64,000 nt of DNA from contig OU744447.1 in NCBI GenBank assembly GCA_916610825.1, positions 13,747,751 to 13,811,750 of the forward strand, in the 5' to 3' direction. The position numbers and the translations under genes were made by a program. This DNA is from Haliclystus octoradiatus. Taxonomy: Eukaryota; Cnidaria; Staurozoa; Stauromedusae; Haliclystidae. Positions 1 to 10,700 of the stretch are shown here, piece after piece (position 1 is the stretch's first letter; each line of letters opens with the position of its first letter). The notes under the pieces are model-generated. The model saw only the letters and a program-made list of their open reading frames with translations. It ran no database searches and was not told the DNA's origin.

Positions 1-583
1 CACGACTGCAATCTCTGAATGATAAAGCATTCAATGGAGTCACAGCATGGTTATGCTGATGCTTAAAATCTATGAAACAATGTTTATCGTCATCATTAGT
101 TTTTGATCCTTCAAATTTTATTTTAAATGAGATAAAGAATGGGCATATCGTGTTCTTGATTCTACGCCCAGGTGCATAGAGACATTTAGACCTTCTGTTG
201 TGCTGACATCGAAAACGCATTGTGAAATTTTGTTGCAGTTGACTTCCTGAATTGCATACGCCATAAGTTTTGCTTATTCTCAGAGTTTGCTTTGTTGTTT
301 CTTGATAATCTTCTACAAAATCAGAAATATCTTCTTTTGAACTTATATTACATTTGAGCTGAGCATAAAAGGTCTCTTCGTGTGCACCTTTGTTGAATGC
401 CATCATTTCGTAGTGAAATTTTGTAGACAGTAATGGTAGCATGTACTCATTATAATCTTCAACATTTTTCTGAATCGTTTTTGGGATAGTTTTCGAAACG
501 CTATCCAAAGCTTGGTGAATGACATCATTATCCAGAACAGGAATATGTATTGTTAAATCATCTAAATTGAAAAAGGATGGCAT
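1..583 (-). CDS. Partial zinc-finger (FAR1/FLYWCH-like) protein, probably a MULE-type transposase N-terminus
   Basis: Reading the minus strand from an ATG at 581-583, the frame stays open for 194 codons to the window edge with no stop, so the 3' part lies outside. The first ~60 residues are acidic to neutral and helical-looking. Residues ~110-185 carry a Cys/His pattern: FRCQHN, then KCLY, then ICPF, and finally a closing HQHNHAV. Spaced C...C...HxH patterns ending in HNH are known from the WRKY-GCM1/FAR1/FLYWCH DNA-binding domains at the N-terminus of Mutator-like transposases in animals. No transposase catalytic motif is visible because the frame leaves the window. It lies just outside the neighbouring LTR element and reads in the same direction. 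A domesticated host zinc-finger protein is an alternative. The open frame is seen directly; the family assignment is inference. Confidence 0.5.
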   Translation of the reverse strand, partial: MPSFFNLDDLTIHIPVLDNDVIHQALDSVSKTIPKTIQKNVEDYNEYMLPLLSTKFHYEMMAFNKGAHEETFYAQLKCNISSKEDISDFVEDYQETTKQTLRISKTYGVCNSGSQLQQNFTMRFRCQHNRRSKCLYAPGRRIKNTICPFFISFKIKFEGSKTNDDDKHCFIDFKHQHNHAVTPLNALSFRDCSR

Positions 584-675
584 TTCTTATTTGGTAGAAT
601 TAGCAATTAAGTTACAATTCACAAATTACAATGATGTTGTTTTATACTCAATATTCAGTGCTCAGGAGTGATAAA

Positions 676-892
676 TGTTGTAAGCGTATAATGTGTCGTG
701 CAACGTAAGTGAAGACAACACAAAGATAACACTCAATAATGTATAATATATATAATGTAAAGTAAACCGTTACAAGTGACTAGCTTCATGAGGTGACTCC
801 AACAACAACTGAGGTAATGTTAGAAGTAAGATTATTATATAGCTAAGATATTGGCATTGTAATAATATAGTCTAATATATAGGAATACAACA
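676..892 (-). repeat. 3' LTR (element on minus strand)
   Basis: 217-bp terminal repeat ending in TG...CA, nearly identical to 2717-2933. A polypurine tract lies immediately outside it at 893-906 on the minus strand, and TSD ATAAA lies at 671-675. Confidence 0.9.
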
Positions 893-1624
893 TCTCCCTT
901 TTTTTTGGGAGCGATTGAATTAATAATGAAATAATTAGGAGAAAGCTAATTACTGTAATATTAATGAAATGAGCTAAATTGAAAAACGTTAATAAAAGTG
1001 TTGTAAATGTATATTGTGGAATTTTAAAATAAATGAATCAAAAATGTAGAGCTTAATGTTGAAAAATGAAAAATACAGTAATGCAGAGAAATGAGAAATA
1101 TAAAAATATGTTTATAATGTTTTGGAATGAAGAATAAATGTGAATTTAATTGTAATGATGTAAATATAAAAATATTGAATATATGATGCTTGAAATATAG
1201 TACTGAAAATGTGAAATCTAATGTAAAAAAATAAAAATTATATAATTTCATTGTAAATATCAAAAGGATAATAAAACGATAGTAGGTATAAGCTAAATTG
1301 AAATGTATGTATAAATGTAAATTATTGCTTGGATAAAATTAGCATACAAAATGTAATATTATTTCGCATTGTCAATTTCAAAGACCGACGAAGTATTTTG
1401 CGATATGAAAAAACTAATAATATTATGTTAAAAAGTTTTAAATAAATCTAAATTTATGATGAAAAGTAATCTTGAAAAAAATATATATAGCTAATGTGAA
1501 ATAAAATAGCTTATGTTAAATGTGTATCGATTTGTTAAAATTACGATAAGTCGAAATAATTGTAGGATGTGAAAGTATTGATGTTGTAAAATGATAAATC
1601 GGCTATTAATTGCCGTCCAATAAT
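893..1624. other. AT-rich non-coding interior of the LTR element
   Basis: Extremely AT-rich sequence between the gag-like ORF and the polypurine tract. Only spurious short frames are seen. It may be the decayed remains of pol or a packaging and 3' untranslated region. Confidence 0.5.
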
Positions 1625-2626
1625 TCAGGTAATTCCAATACCAATCTTTGAAATGTTGGCATTGTTGATCACTAATGGGCGCACGTAGGAATAGTGGCAA
1701 GTTTTGTTAAAAGTAAATAATGAATTTTCTGTGAGGCATTGAAGACCATGGTGTAAAATATAAGCATAAATAATTTGTTGACATCGGGACGAATTTTCAT
1801 AAATGATATTTGATGAATGTCCTTTCTGCGTGCTGAGTACAGACGAGGCTGTGAAGTCAATGCTTTTGTTGTTATTGTTAGCGTGAATCAGCGTGAAGTC
1901 ATTAACTGGCTCTGCTTTTTCCGCTTGTAAAGTTGGATGTTTACGCTGTAAAAATGGCGATTTTTCCATAGTTTCGCCGTGAAATGTAGGTCGAATATGT
2001 TCCAAATTGGAAGGAATGTTTTCATCAGCTATTGGCTTTGGCTTGGTGCAATTAAATAGTAAAATACCTTGTGCCATTTGGATGAATTCTGGAGAACAAA
2101 CGCTCCAAAACTTGGCAATGTGACACTCATTTGGTTGAGAATAAATGTCGACAAGTTTGCAATAGTTAGCCCATATTGATTTAAATTGTATAAAGTCTGT
2201 AAAATCATCACAATGTTTAGATATCGTAGATTGAGTTGTTGCTGCTGATTGATTTAAAGGCGTTGTCGAGGACGTGCTGGTCAAATAATCAGATGTTGGC
2301 TTTTGTGAAATAAAATTACGTCTTGTTAAAATGCCACATTCTCCAACGAGTAAACGATTTTCAAACGTATTAAAAATGTATTCCATTGGGTCTCCTGGTT
2401 TAGCTGGCTCAAGAGTGACGACAGAAATGTGCACATCAGTAAAATGCTGTAATATAGTTTTTGCTTGTTCACAAGCGTTTTCAGAGGCGGTTAAATCCGA
2501 TAGTTTACGTTGTACGACATCAATTTGGTCGAAGAACGATATAGCAGCTTCTAAACGATGCAATGCTCTATCTAAATTGCCTTGATAACTTGTGCGAAAA
2601 AATTTGGCTAGTATAATATTTGCCAT
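1625..2626 (-). CDS. gag-like ORF of the LTR retrotransposon
   Basis: 333 codons from ATG 2624-2626, which begins MANIILAKFF. The frame is open further upstream into the LTR, but that extension crosses the primer-binding site, so the internal Met about 90 bp after it is the more likely start. The N-terminal ~100 residues are helical with regularly spaced Leu/Ile and charged residues (LDRALHRLEAAISFF), as in capsid or matrix regions of retrotransposon Gag. A Ser/Thr-rich stretch follows. I see no CCHC zinc knuckle and no DTG or DSG protease motif. Identity as Gag rests on its position between the primer-binding site and the polypurine tract, not on recognised homology. Confidence 0.55.
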   Translation of the reverse strand: MANIILAKFFRTSYQGNLDRALHRLEAAISFFDQIDVVQRKLSDLTASENACEQAKTILQHFTDVHISVVTLEPAKPGDPMEYIFNTFENRLLVGECGILTRRNFISQKPTSDYLTSTSSTTPLNQSAATTQSTISKHCDDFTDFIQFKSIWANYCKLVDIYSQPNECHIAKFWSVCSPEFIQMAQGILLFNCTKPKPIADENIPSNLEHIRPTFHGETMEKSPFLQRKHPTLQAEKAEPVNDFTLIHANNNNKSIDFTASSVLSTQKGHSSNIIYENSSRCQQIIYAYILHHGLQCLTENSLFTFNKTCHYSYVRPLVINNANISKIGIGIT

Positions 2627-2716
2627 CTTGAAATTTGACGACGTAAAAAAAAAATATATACTTATACTTATAACGGCCGGTTGATCTCCGTGAAAGGTAA
2701 ACAAATCACTGCGCCA

Positions 2717-2933
2717 TGTTGTAAGCGTATAAAGTGTTGTGTAACGCAAGTGAAGACAACACAAAGATAACACTCAATAATGTATAATATATATAATGTA
2801 AAGTAAACCGTTACAAGTGACTAGCTTCATGAGGTGACTCCAACAACAACTGAGGTAATGTTAGAAGTAAGATTATTATATAGCTAAGATATTGGCATTG
2901 TAATAATATAGTCTAATATATAGGAATACAACA
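2717..2933 (-). repeat. 5' LTR (element on minus strand)
   Basis: 217-bp terminal repeat, mate of 676-892. It abuts the primer-binding site at 2706-2716 and the TSD ATAAA at 2934-2938. It would carry the element's promoter and polyadenylation signals. Confidence 0.9.
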
Positions 2934-2938
2934 ATAAA

Positions 2939-3705
2939 TGTATGAAAAATATCAAAATATCATTGAAATGGCACCAGTAACCCACTAGAAGTCCTTGAAG
3001 GCATAAAATGTTGAATGTAGGCTATAAAAGAAGCCAAAATCTATTAGTCAGTAAAAACTATTTCAAAACCAGAAGACAATTTATTATGCACAATCCATAA
3101 TTGAAATGTAACTATTTCATGAAAGAATTACCCCACTGCACAAGCAATTGTTAAATTGCACATGATTGACTGCAAACACCAGCAATTTGCATGTATAGAA
3201 ACATTTATTTGGTCCAAGAGACAATGTAGGCTGTAAAATACCACGTATTGTACAGCGCAAGGAAGACACAGTAATTGGTTACTGATAGCTTTATTGAACA
3301 CGATGTACACTGAACAACTGACCAAGTTAACAATTTACTAGGACTTTATGAATAATAAAGGGGAATAACAAGTTAACATTACGTCAATAACACAACTATG
3401 AAAACATGCATCGAATTACTAGTCAGCATTGCTTACAATAACAAACAACGTAAGTAAAACTAGATTGATTCAAACACGGAACAGATACAAGGAACAAACT
3501 GAGGCATGTTACGTCAATGGGTAACATGATTCATAACAAGGAACCACAAAATGATCAAACGTAACATTACATAAATATACTATGACAAGGCATATACATT
3601 AGGATTAATACTAATGTTTCATTTTGAGTGAATGTCCTTAAGCAGGATCTAGTTATCTTGATAAACTTTCTGTGATTTATTATTGATACAAAAACTACTA
3701 ATATT
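2939..3705. other. Intergenic stretch / 3' flank of the 77-aa gene
   Basis: No exon or repeat structure recognised. Short minus-strand frames here lack splice or homology support. Several AATAAA-like hexamers on the minus strand (for example near 3288) could serve the gene at 3706-4405. Confidence 0.4.
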
Positions 3706-4405
3706 CTAACCATTTGTTGGAGCATATTCTTGCAATGAGCAGGATTCGCTTTGTCTTGGATTTTCTTCAACTTCAACACCGTCACCTACCAAATTAAATG
3801 ACAAAATAATTTTAAAACAGAAATGAAACCCCACATAAAATGGACTGAAATTACAGATTTCAATAAAATCGTAGATTCTTGACTCAGGTTTAGTGTTCCA
3901 TCTTAGCGCTACGGGTCACGTTTAAAGATTAGTCACGCGTAGTTATAACTGTGATAAATGGAGCACTTTTGGAGTTTAGGACCAGTTCTGTTGTAAAGGT
4001 TGATCATGTCTCATTAAAATGGGAAACCTATAATTTATAATAGTGTCCCTTTTCTGTCTCTCTCTTCTCTAGCTTGAGCCAAATTCTTACACATTGTGAA
4101 AAGGTTAAAGTAAAGTAAAAGTTAGACCTTATGTTAATGTTACAATGCGAAGAACAGGGTATTAAACATACAGTATAATTCTATAACATATAGTGCACAT
4201 ACGTGCACAAAAACAAACACTTTGATGTAATATGCACAACAGTTTTCCTACCTTGCTTTCCAAAGGCATCAATCGGTATTTGACATAGGGACTTTTCAAC
4301 ATCAACAGGATGATCAGAATCCACAGGTTCATGTGGAACACTATACAAAAAATCATTTACAAAGACTTCCAGTCCATCAATTTCGAAGTCAAATTGTTCA
4401 TCCAT
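3706..4405 (-). CDS. Small acidic two-exon protein of unknown function
   Basis: Exon 1 is 4252-4405 (ATG at 4403-4405, donor GTAGGA) and exon 2 is 3706-3785 (acceptor TTTGGTAG, stop TAG). The intron is phase 1. The joined product is 77 aa, begins MDEQFDFEIDG and ends EYAPTNG; it is rich in Asp/Glu with no signal peptide or membrane segment. It lies head-to-head with GILT1 over 330 bp, which suggests a shared promoter region. I do not recognise it. The length and acidity recall small APC/C subunits such as ANAPC13, but I cannot align it convincingly. Splice signals and phase agree; expression and function are unknown. Confidence 0.45.
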
Positions 4406-4735
4406 TTTAAAATTTTGAGATAAGATTCCTAACAGCTACATATATAATATATAATAGCAAAGTAAATCACATGTTCAACAACCAACATCAACTCTAATTC
4501 ACTCTCAATAATCTAACTATTTTCGCGCTTTTTCTACTTCTTCCTCACACAGAGACGAGGTGAAAAACATGAAAACGAAACTGGAATGTGGGTTACGGTT
4601 ATGGAATGTGGGTTACGCGTTACGAAAAATCCATGCGCTGCGCTGCTACTGGTAGCTCGATGCGGTCACGTGACGATTTATTTACATTTCATCCAGGTCC
4701 CAGCATTTTTATTCTGAGCAGAAAGTGGGTGAAAC
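4406..4735. promoter_or_regulatory. Putative bidirectional upstream region (77-aa gene / GILT1)
   Basis: 330 bp separate the divergent start codons of the minus-strand 77-aa gene and plus-strand GILT1. No clear TATA box in a convincing position for either gene. Inferred from layout only. Confidence 0.4.
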
Positions 4736-7700
4736 ATGACTGTCTCTATGAACGTGTTATCTATTATTTATACCGTTTTAATAAGTATATCTTTGGAATA
4801 TTGTTATATTAACAATCGACCTTACGATTCATTCGAAAAACACTGTCTTCGAAATGGTCCGAGATTTTGGTGCCGTGATGAAAAGACTGCGAATTTATGC
4901 AAGGTAGCCTAGGGCCCTTCTAAATCTATCTAGATAGGCCAGTATAATGAGGGTAACTTTAACTAGCCTACCTAGTCTAGTAATTATTATTTGATAGTGA
5001 CAGTAATTTTAAAATAGTCGTAGTATTCAAATCTATGCGATTACTTTTATCTCAACTGATCTTACTTCAAAGTACTCCGTTCGACGTTTAGTTGATTGAA
5101 TTCGAAAACGATTTTCAGTTTTTGTTCTTTTGGTTTTGTTATCACTGCTTAATAGGCTATGCCCCGTCGTGTTGTTTGTTCTCCGTCAATACAAAACACA
5201 AGAAATGCTAAACTGAGAACAGTATTTGAAAATTTTAATCAACTTTTAGGATGTTCTACTTGCGGTACAATGCTCTTTATCCGTTTAGTCTGTGTTTAGT
5301 GCCCTGCAGGTCGGACCAGGTCCAGGATTAAATCGTTTACAGGTCCTCTCTGGTCCTCTCTTGTTTGAGATCAAGCTCAGGCTTTTCACATGACAAATCA
5401 AAACTTCGATTTCATCTGAAAAGGATATGGCAAATTTAAAGTTATCTCGGCGTTTCCATCTTTTTTATGTTTGGATTTTACGACACCGGTTATATTTCGC
5501 TGCTGCTGTTGTAATTTTATTTTGTATTGGTTTTCTATCTCGGCGATTCTGTGAGGTAGGCCTGAGTCACGATAATTCCTGCCAAACTTTAAATGCAAAA
5601 CATGTTAAACTTCCACATTCACGTGTAGTCTCAGTTTGTTCAGTTATCGTATTAGTAGTTAGGCTTAGGCCTAATTCCTCATTTGCACTGTCATGTTAAT
5701 TATCAACCTAATGGCATTCACTATCAGTTATGAGTTAAAACTGAGGTCTAACCTATTCTGTGAAAAGTTGTTACACCAGTTGTTAAAAGTGTTAAGTGTT
5801 ATATAGGTGTAATTTTGAGTTATCATTTCGAGTTTGTACTGTATCCCCCCCACTGTTTAGGCTACAATGTTTAAGGGGTCTAGACAATAAATTTAAGAAA
5901 CAGGCTTAAAACCTAACCCTTACGGAAATTTCCTATAGGTTCCTATAGAAATCCAATAGGTTAAAAAAGGAAATTCACCTATAGGAAGTTTTCCATAGAA
6001 TCCTATAGAAAATCTATAGGAATTTTCTTATAGTAATTTTTCCTATAGGATGCTTATAGAATTCTATAGGAACTCTGTAGGCAGAATTTTTATACGATTA
6101 TCCTATAGGATTATATAGGAGATTTTTGTATAGGAAACTGTCCTATATGATTCTACAAGAATGTATAGGGAACTTTTTATAGTTTGACTGACATAGTTTT
6201 GTTTTACATCAAATTTCATAACTAGCCTACAAAAGTAATTCTAAAATATCTGAATGAATTTAAATCTCTTATGAATGAAAAGCAGACTATAGGCCTATTA
6301 TTAAGGGCACTTCTGATTTACGGAAAACAGAAAGATATTACGGAAAAATAAAAAGGAGGTCTATTGTATTCTGCTTTCCTGTAAACGAGTTTTTACCGCG
6401 TGCGTGGGAATACATCGTTTTGAGCGATTGATTTAGGTGTAGTGAATATAGCAACAACTATTTTGCGATGATGTTTTTAGTTTGACATTCAACATAAAGA
6501 CATTTGGATATTATTGATATTCTGTTTAATTTACTCCTGCCAGTTAGACCAGTCTTTTACGTAGTTGTTATCCTCGTTTAAAATTTTTCCGTAAATTTCT
6601 TTCCGTTTCCGTAAATCACACATGCCCTATTATTAACCAAGACTGTAGAGTTTGTTGACATGAGCTGATAGTGCTAAGATATCAAAAGCCACACAACAAT
6701 TTAATGTAAATCTTGATTTGGTTGCACATTCTGTCTTCTAGTTCTATTTTCTAACAGTTCTTAACCAAATTCTGCTGGCACACAAAACAGCAAAAATGTG
6801 GCAAAGGGTGAAGTTATTAGCCCCAGCCCCCACCAATAAAGCAACACATAAACGCTCTTCAATTTGTGATTTGAAATGAATTTAAACATCATGATTCGGC
6901 TACATGACGAACGGTACCCTGGGTAAACCAACAACATTGCTTCGAATCATTGTGCGGCGATTCAAACTTTTCTAAAAATATTCAACGATACGATACGCGT
7001 GATAATTTCCGGCAATATTGACCGATACGCTTCATCATTAATGCACGGGAAGGATTTCTTGAAAAAGTATAAGATATTTTTATTTTATAAATCAAGTATT
7101 TAATACTTTCTTGAAGTGCAATATGGGGTACATAAAGACGAGGACTGCTATGAGGCACTCAAAAGGCTTCAAAAAATCACTTGCTGCGGCAGCTCCTAAT
7201 TTTCTCTAAGCCTTCCTCATGCCCCATGATGCAGCACTCATGTTTTTATAACCCAATTTGCACAGAAAGTGAATTTCTTTGTAGATCTAGCCTGAAATTT
7301 CATTTGAACGTTTGCATTTCCTAGCCTATATGTTTAATTACTTGAATATACATGATACGCCTATACTCTAAATTCAAACTTGACAATGTTTTGGATCTGT
7401 GAAATAGGCCTACACTACTTCAGTAGGCTATAAAGTTATTGAACATTTTTTTATTTATATCGCAAATCTGGTTGTTATTTCATGCTACATCCCCTGTGTG
7501 TTCATTTTCCACAATCAGTAATATTTTTTATTGCTCTGCTTGCATTTTTATATAGGGATACTTCCCTTGCTTTAACATAGAATAGTTTGTTTATACCCCT
7601 GAAGGAAATATGATAATAGGCTATAGACAATTATTTAAGTTATTTGAAGAGTACAACAAATTTCCAATGTGGATCAAATAATAACGATAGTAGCTTTTCA

Positions 7701-10700
7701 ATTTGAAGGTGTGTTCCAGTAGTTTTTCAGTAGAGTAAGGAAAATAAATCTATATTTTAGTGTCTGTTGATTTTCAATATGGTTTCAGTAGGCCTATTCA
7801 ATCCCATTCCAGTATGTTTTCAGTAAGTTTTCTGAGCCATTCAGTATATCCGTGCAATCAACATCATGAATCACAAAGATAACAAAACACTGTCGGACCC
7901 TATTACATCAATAGAAGAAAGGGTTTGTAAGCTAGTGGGAGATATATTGGTAGGCAATATCTGTGATGCATTTGTGGACCATTTTATCCACTGCTCTACA
8001 CAACATAAACACTCTTAATAATGGCTACTGTGTTGTTTTACCTAAAATAAAAACTGAGTTTGGAAGAAATGGATTCTATTATTCAGGAGCCAAACTTTTT
8101 AATTCTCAACAAATAGATACCCGAAAATTAAGTCTTAAATCACTTTATAACAATTAGAATCACCATCCATATATTTTAAAAACAGTAATCAATCACAGGT
8201 ATAGAAATAAAAATTACACCACTACATACTCTTAATTTTTACATATTATATATATTTGATTTTAATTTTTGAAACGGGACAAACGTTGATAACAGCAATT
8301 TGCTGAAGTTTTTATCCTGTATAAATATTCGGTATAAATAAATAAATAAAATAAAATAAATAAATATATCCAAGATTCATAGTGATATCAACTAATGTAG
8401 CATTATTTAGAAACCACATTCCTCCATGATCTCCAGGAAGACTTTGTTTATAACAGCCTAATACAGTATCTTCTTCACTTGTTGTAGGCCCATGACTATT
8501 GTCGCTGGTACAGGATGAACTTAGAAACACCACAACATGTCAATGACCCAGTACAGATGTCACTTTACATGGAATCTCTATGTCCTGATTGTCAACGTTA
8601 TATTACAAAAAATCTTTATCCTGCTTTTGAAAAATTATATCCTACTGGCATATTGGATTTAAAAATAATACCATTTGGAAATGCAAAAGTAAGGAAGAAG
8701 ACTATTTCAAAATACTGGACTTTCATTGATTTATAGACATGTCGGTAGGCCTACAATCTTATGCAAATAATTTAACTTATTCCACAACCTGGTCTCTATT
8801 GACATACGTTTGGCAATTTTTATTAACACAAACGCGTTTCTTTGAAAATTGCAGTTTTACATTAATATTTAGGCTAGGATTTTGTAAACGGTTTCTGGAC
8901 ACACTTCTATTTCTCACTGGTACTGTAGTAATTTATTGATTCAATTTTTTCATTATGTTGATTCGTTTAATTTTATTTAAGGAGTTCCGTGATGGTGATC
9001 GTTATAAATTTGATTGTCAGCATGGTCCAGACGAGTGTCATGGAAATACTATACAGGTAATACTGTAATAATAATAATTGGTAAACACTTTGATCAATAT
9101 GAAAATTCATTAAACATTTGAGTCTGCTGCCTAGCCAGAAGTACCAAGCAAAGTCCTGGAAGAATCTCAGGTCAAACATATGAACAAGCTAGCCTAGCTA
9201 AGTCTTCAAATAATGTTTTTTATTTTAATGTTGCAGGCATGTTCCTTACATCAGTTGAATATTACATCGGCTATGTCATTTATCAATTGCTTAGAGGCTA
9301 CACGTGCAGATGATATCCATGCCAAGAAGGTGAATTGATGATTATATGTACAAATAACCAGGCCTGTTGATCTCTATAGGCCCATTTTTAAGCAAGGTCT
9401 GACAAAATTCATCCTGGAACCTAGATCCGTGAGGCTAGAGCAAACTCAGACAGAAAATTCCGAAGAAAAAACTGACATTTTTCATGATTCCCAAAGGATA
9501 AACCTTTCACCAGACACTACTGTAGGATGCACTCGGAGCATTTAACAACAATCTTGCAAAAAATATTTAAGAAGTTAACCCTAAAATGGACACATCCCAT
9601 GTATCCTGCATAAGGGAGCCTCTAATCAGAGTCCAACAAGAAGTTCAGCCTTTTGGATTCCATGAGGCATTTCAGCATTTTCTTCTGAATTGGCTCTAAC
9701 CTTCCAGAATCTAGGATTCCAGGATTCCTACTTTTGTTGGACCTTGCCTCCAATTAACCCCTGGAGCTTACGCTTCGCATTGTTCAATAGAGGGATGACT
9801 GCTGGTGGCAGGCAGTGTTCGAAAACATACAACCACCCATTTCAGAGATTGCATTTTCAAATTATTTTTATATTATTTTCTGAACTTTCAACTATTAGAT
9901 ATTCCAAGCATGCTCCACTCAATGCCATTCTAATTAAAATAGTGTTCTGCCTTTGAAATCAATAACATGAACAATTTGCAAACACTCTGGTCAGCTATAG
10001 TTCCTCACCATACAATAGTGAGCTAATTATAATTGTTGATTTGTTTGTCTTATACTAAACTTCTATTATCTGTAGTGTGCTGCTGATCAGAAGATTGACT
10101 TCCATCGTCTTATGAAATGCGTCAATGGATCAGAAGGCAATCTACTTGAGCACAAGGTAGAACGATCAAACGGGTCTGGCTGTTACACATCCTGTGATCG
10201 AGGATGAAGAGTTCAGATTTAGAATCAGTAATATGTAATTTTTCATCAATCAGTAGTTAGCTTTGAATACTTTGTCATTAGCATTATACACCTAGCTGTT
10301 AGTAATTTCCAAAATAAATTCTGATGTATCAGTCTACCGTGCTAAAGTTTACAAAACTTGGGCTTATACTTTTAATTACTGTGCTTTTTTCACATCGAAA
10401 TGGAACCTCAAATATAGTCAATCACAGAGTCAAGGGTAGAAAATGTTGCAACCACTGAGACCGGTGGTCACGTGCACAATTATTGAATAACAGAATACCT
10501 GCAGGCATATTTTTCTAAAATTTAAAAGTATTCTTAATCTATAATCCATAAAGTTTATTAATGTAGGCTAGCGTCGAACACCTACCAAAGTTATATTAAA
10601 ACGCTCAATAAATTGAAACAATTTTAATGTAAAACATTTTCATGTTAACAACCATCTTTCTTTTTAATCACAACACAAAAATCAACTGAACTCAATATTA

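Larger units (their letters stand above)
676..2933 (-). mobile_element. Short non-autonomous LTR retrotransposon with 5-bp TSD
   Basis: Two 217-bp direct repeats (676-892 and 2717-2933) start with TGTTG and end with CAACA. They bracket a 1.8-kb interior, and the whole is flanked by the 5-bp duplication ATAAA (671-675 and 2934-2938). On the minus strand the 5' LTR (2717-2933) is followed at once by TGGCGCAGTGA (2706-2716), a primer-binding site of the type used by elements primed by tRNA-Ser. The 3' LTR is preceded by a polypurine tract of A-run plus GGGAGA (893-906). The interior holds one gag-like ORF and no protease, reverse transcriptase or integrase, so the element would need help in trans. 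The LTRs differ at four positions, all within about 35 bp of the 676/2717 ends, which suggests a fairly recent insertion. Confidence 0.9.

Noticed and set aside
1024..1263. Minus-strand 79-codon frame rich in Phe/Ile/Leu
   Set aside because: Lies in the very AT-rich interior of the LTR element; composition explains the open frame and no domain is visible.
5398..5699. Overlapping frames on both strands in GILT1 intron 1
   Set aside because: Shadow frames with no homology; the region is between well-supported GILT1 exons 1 and 2.
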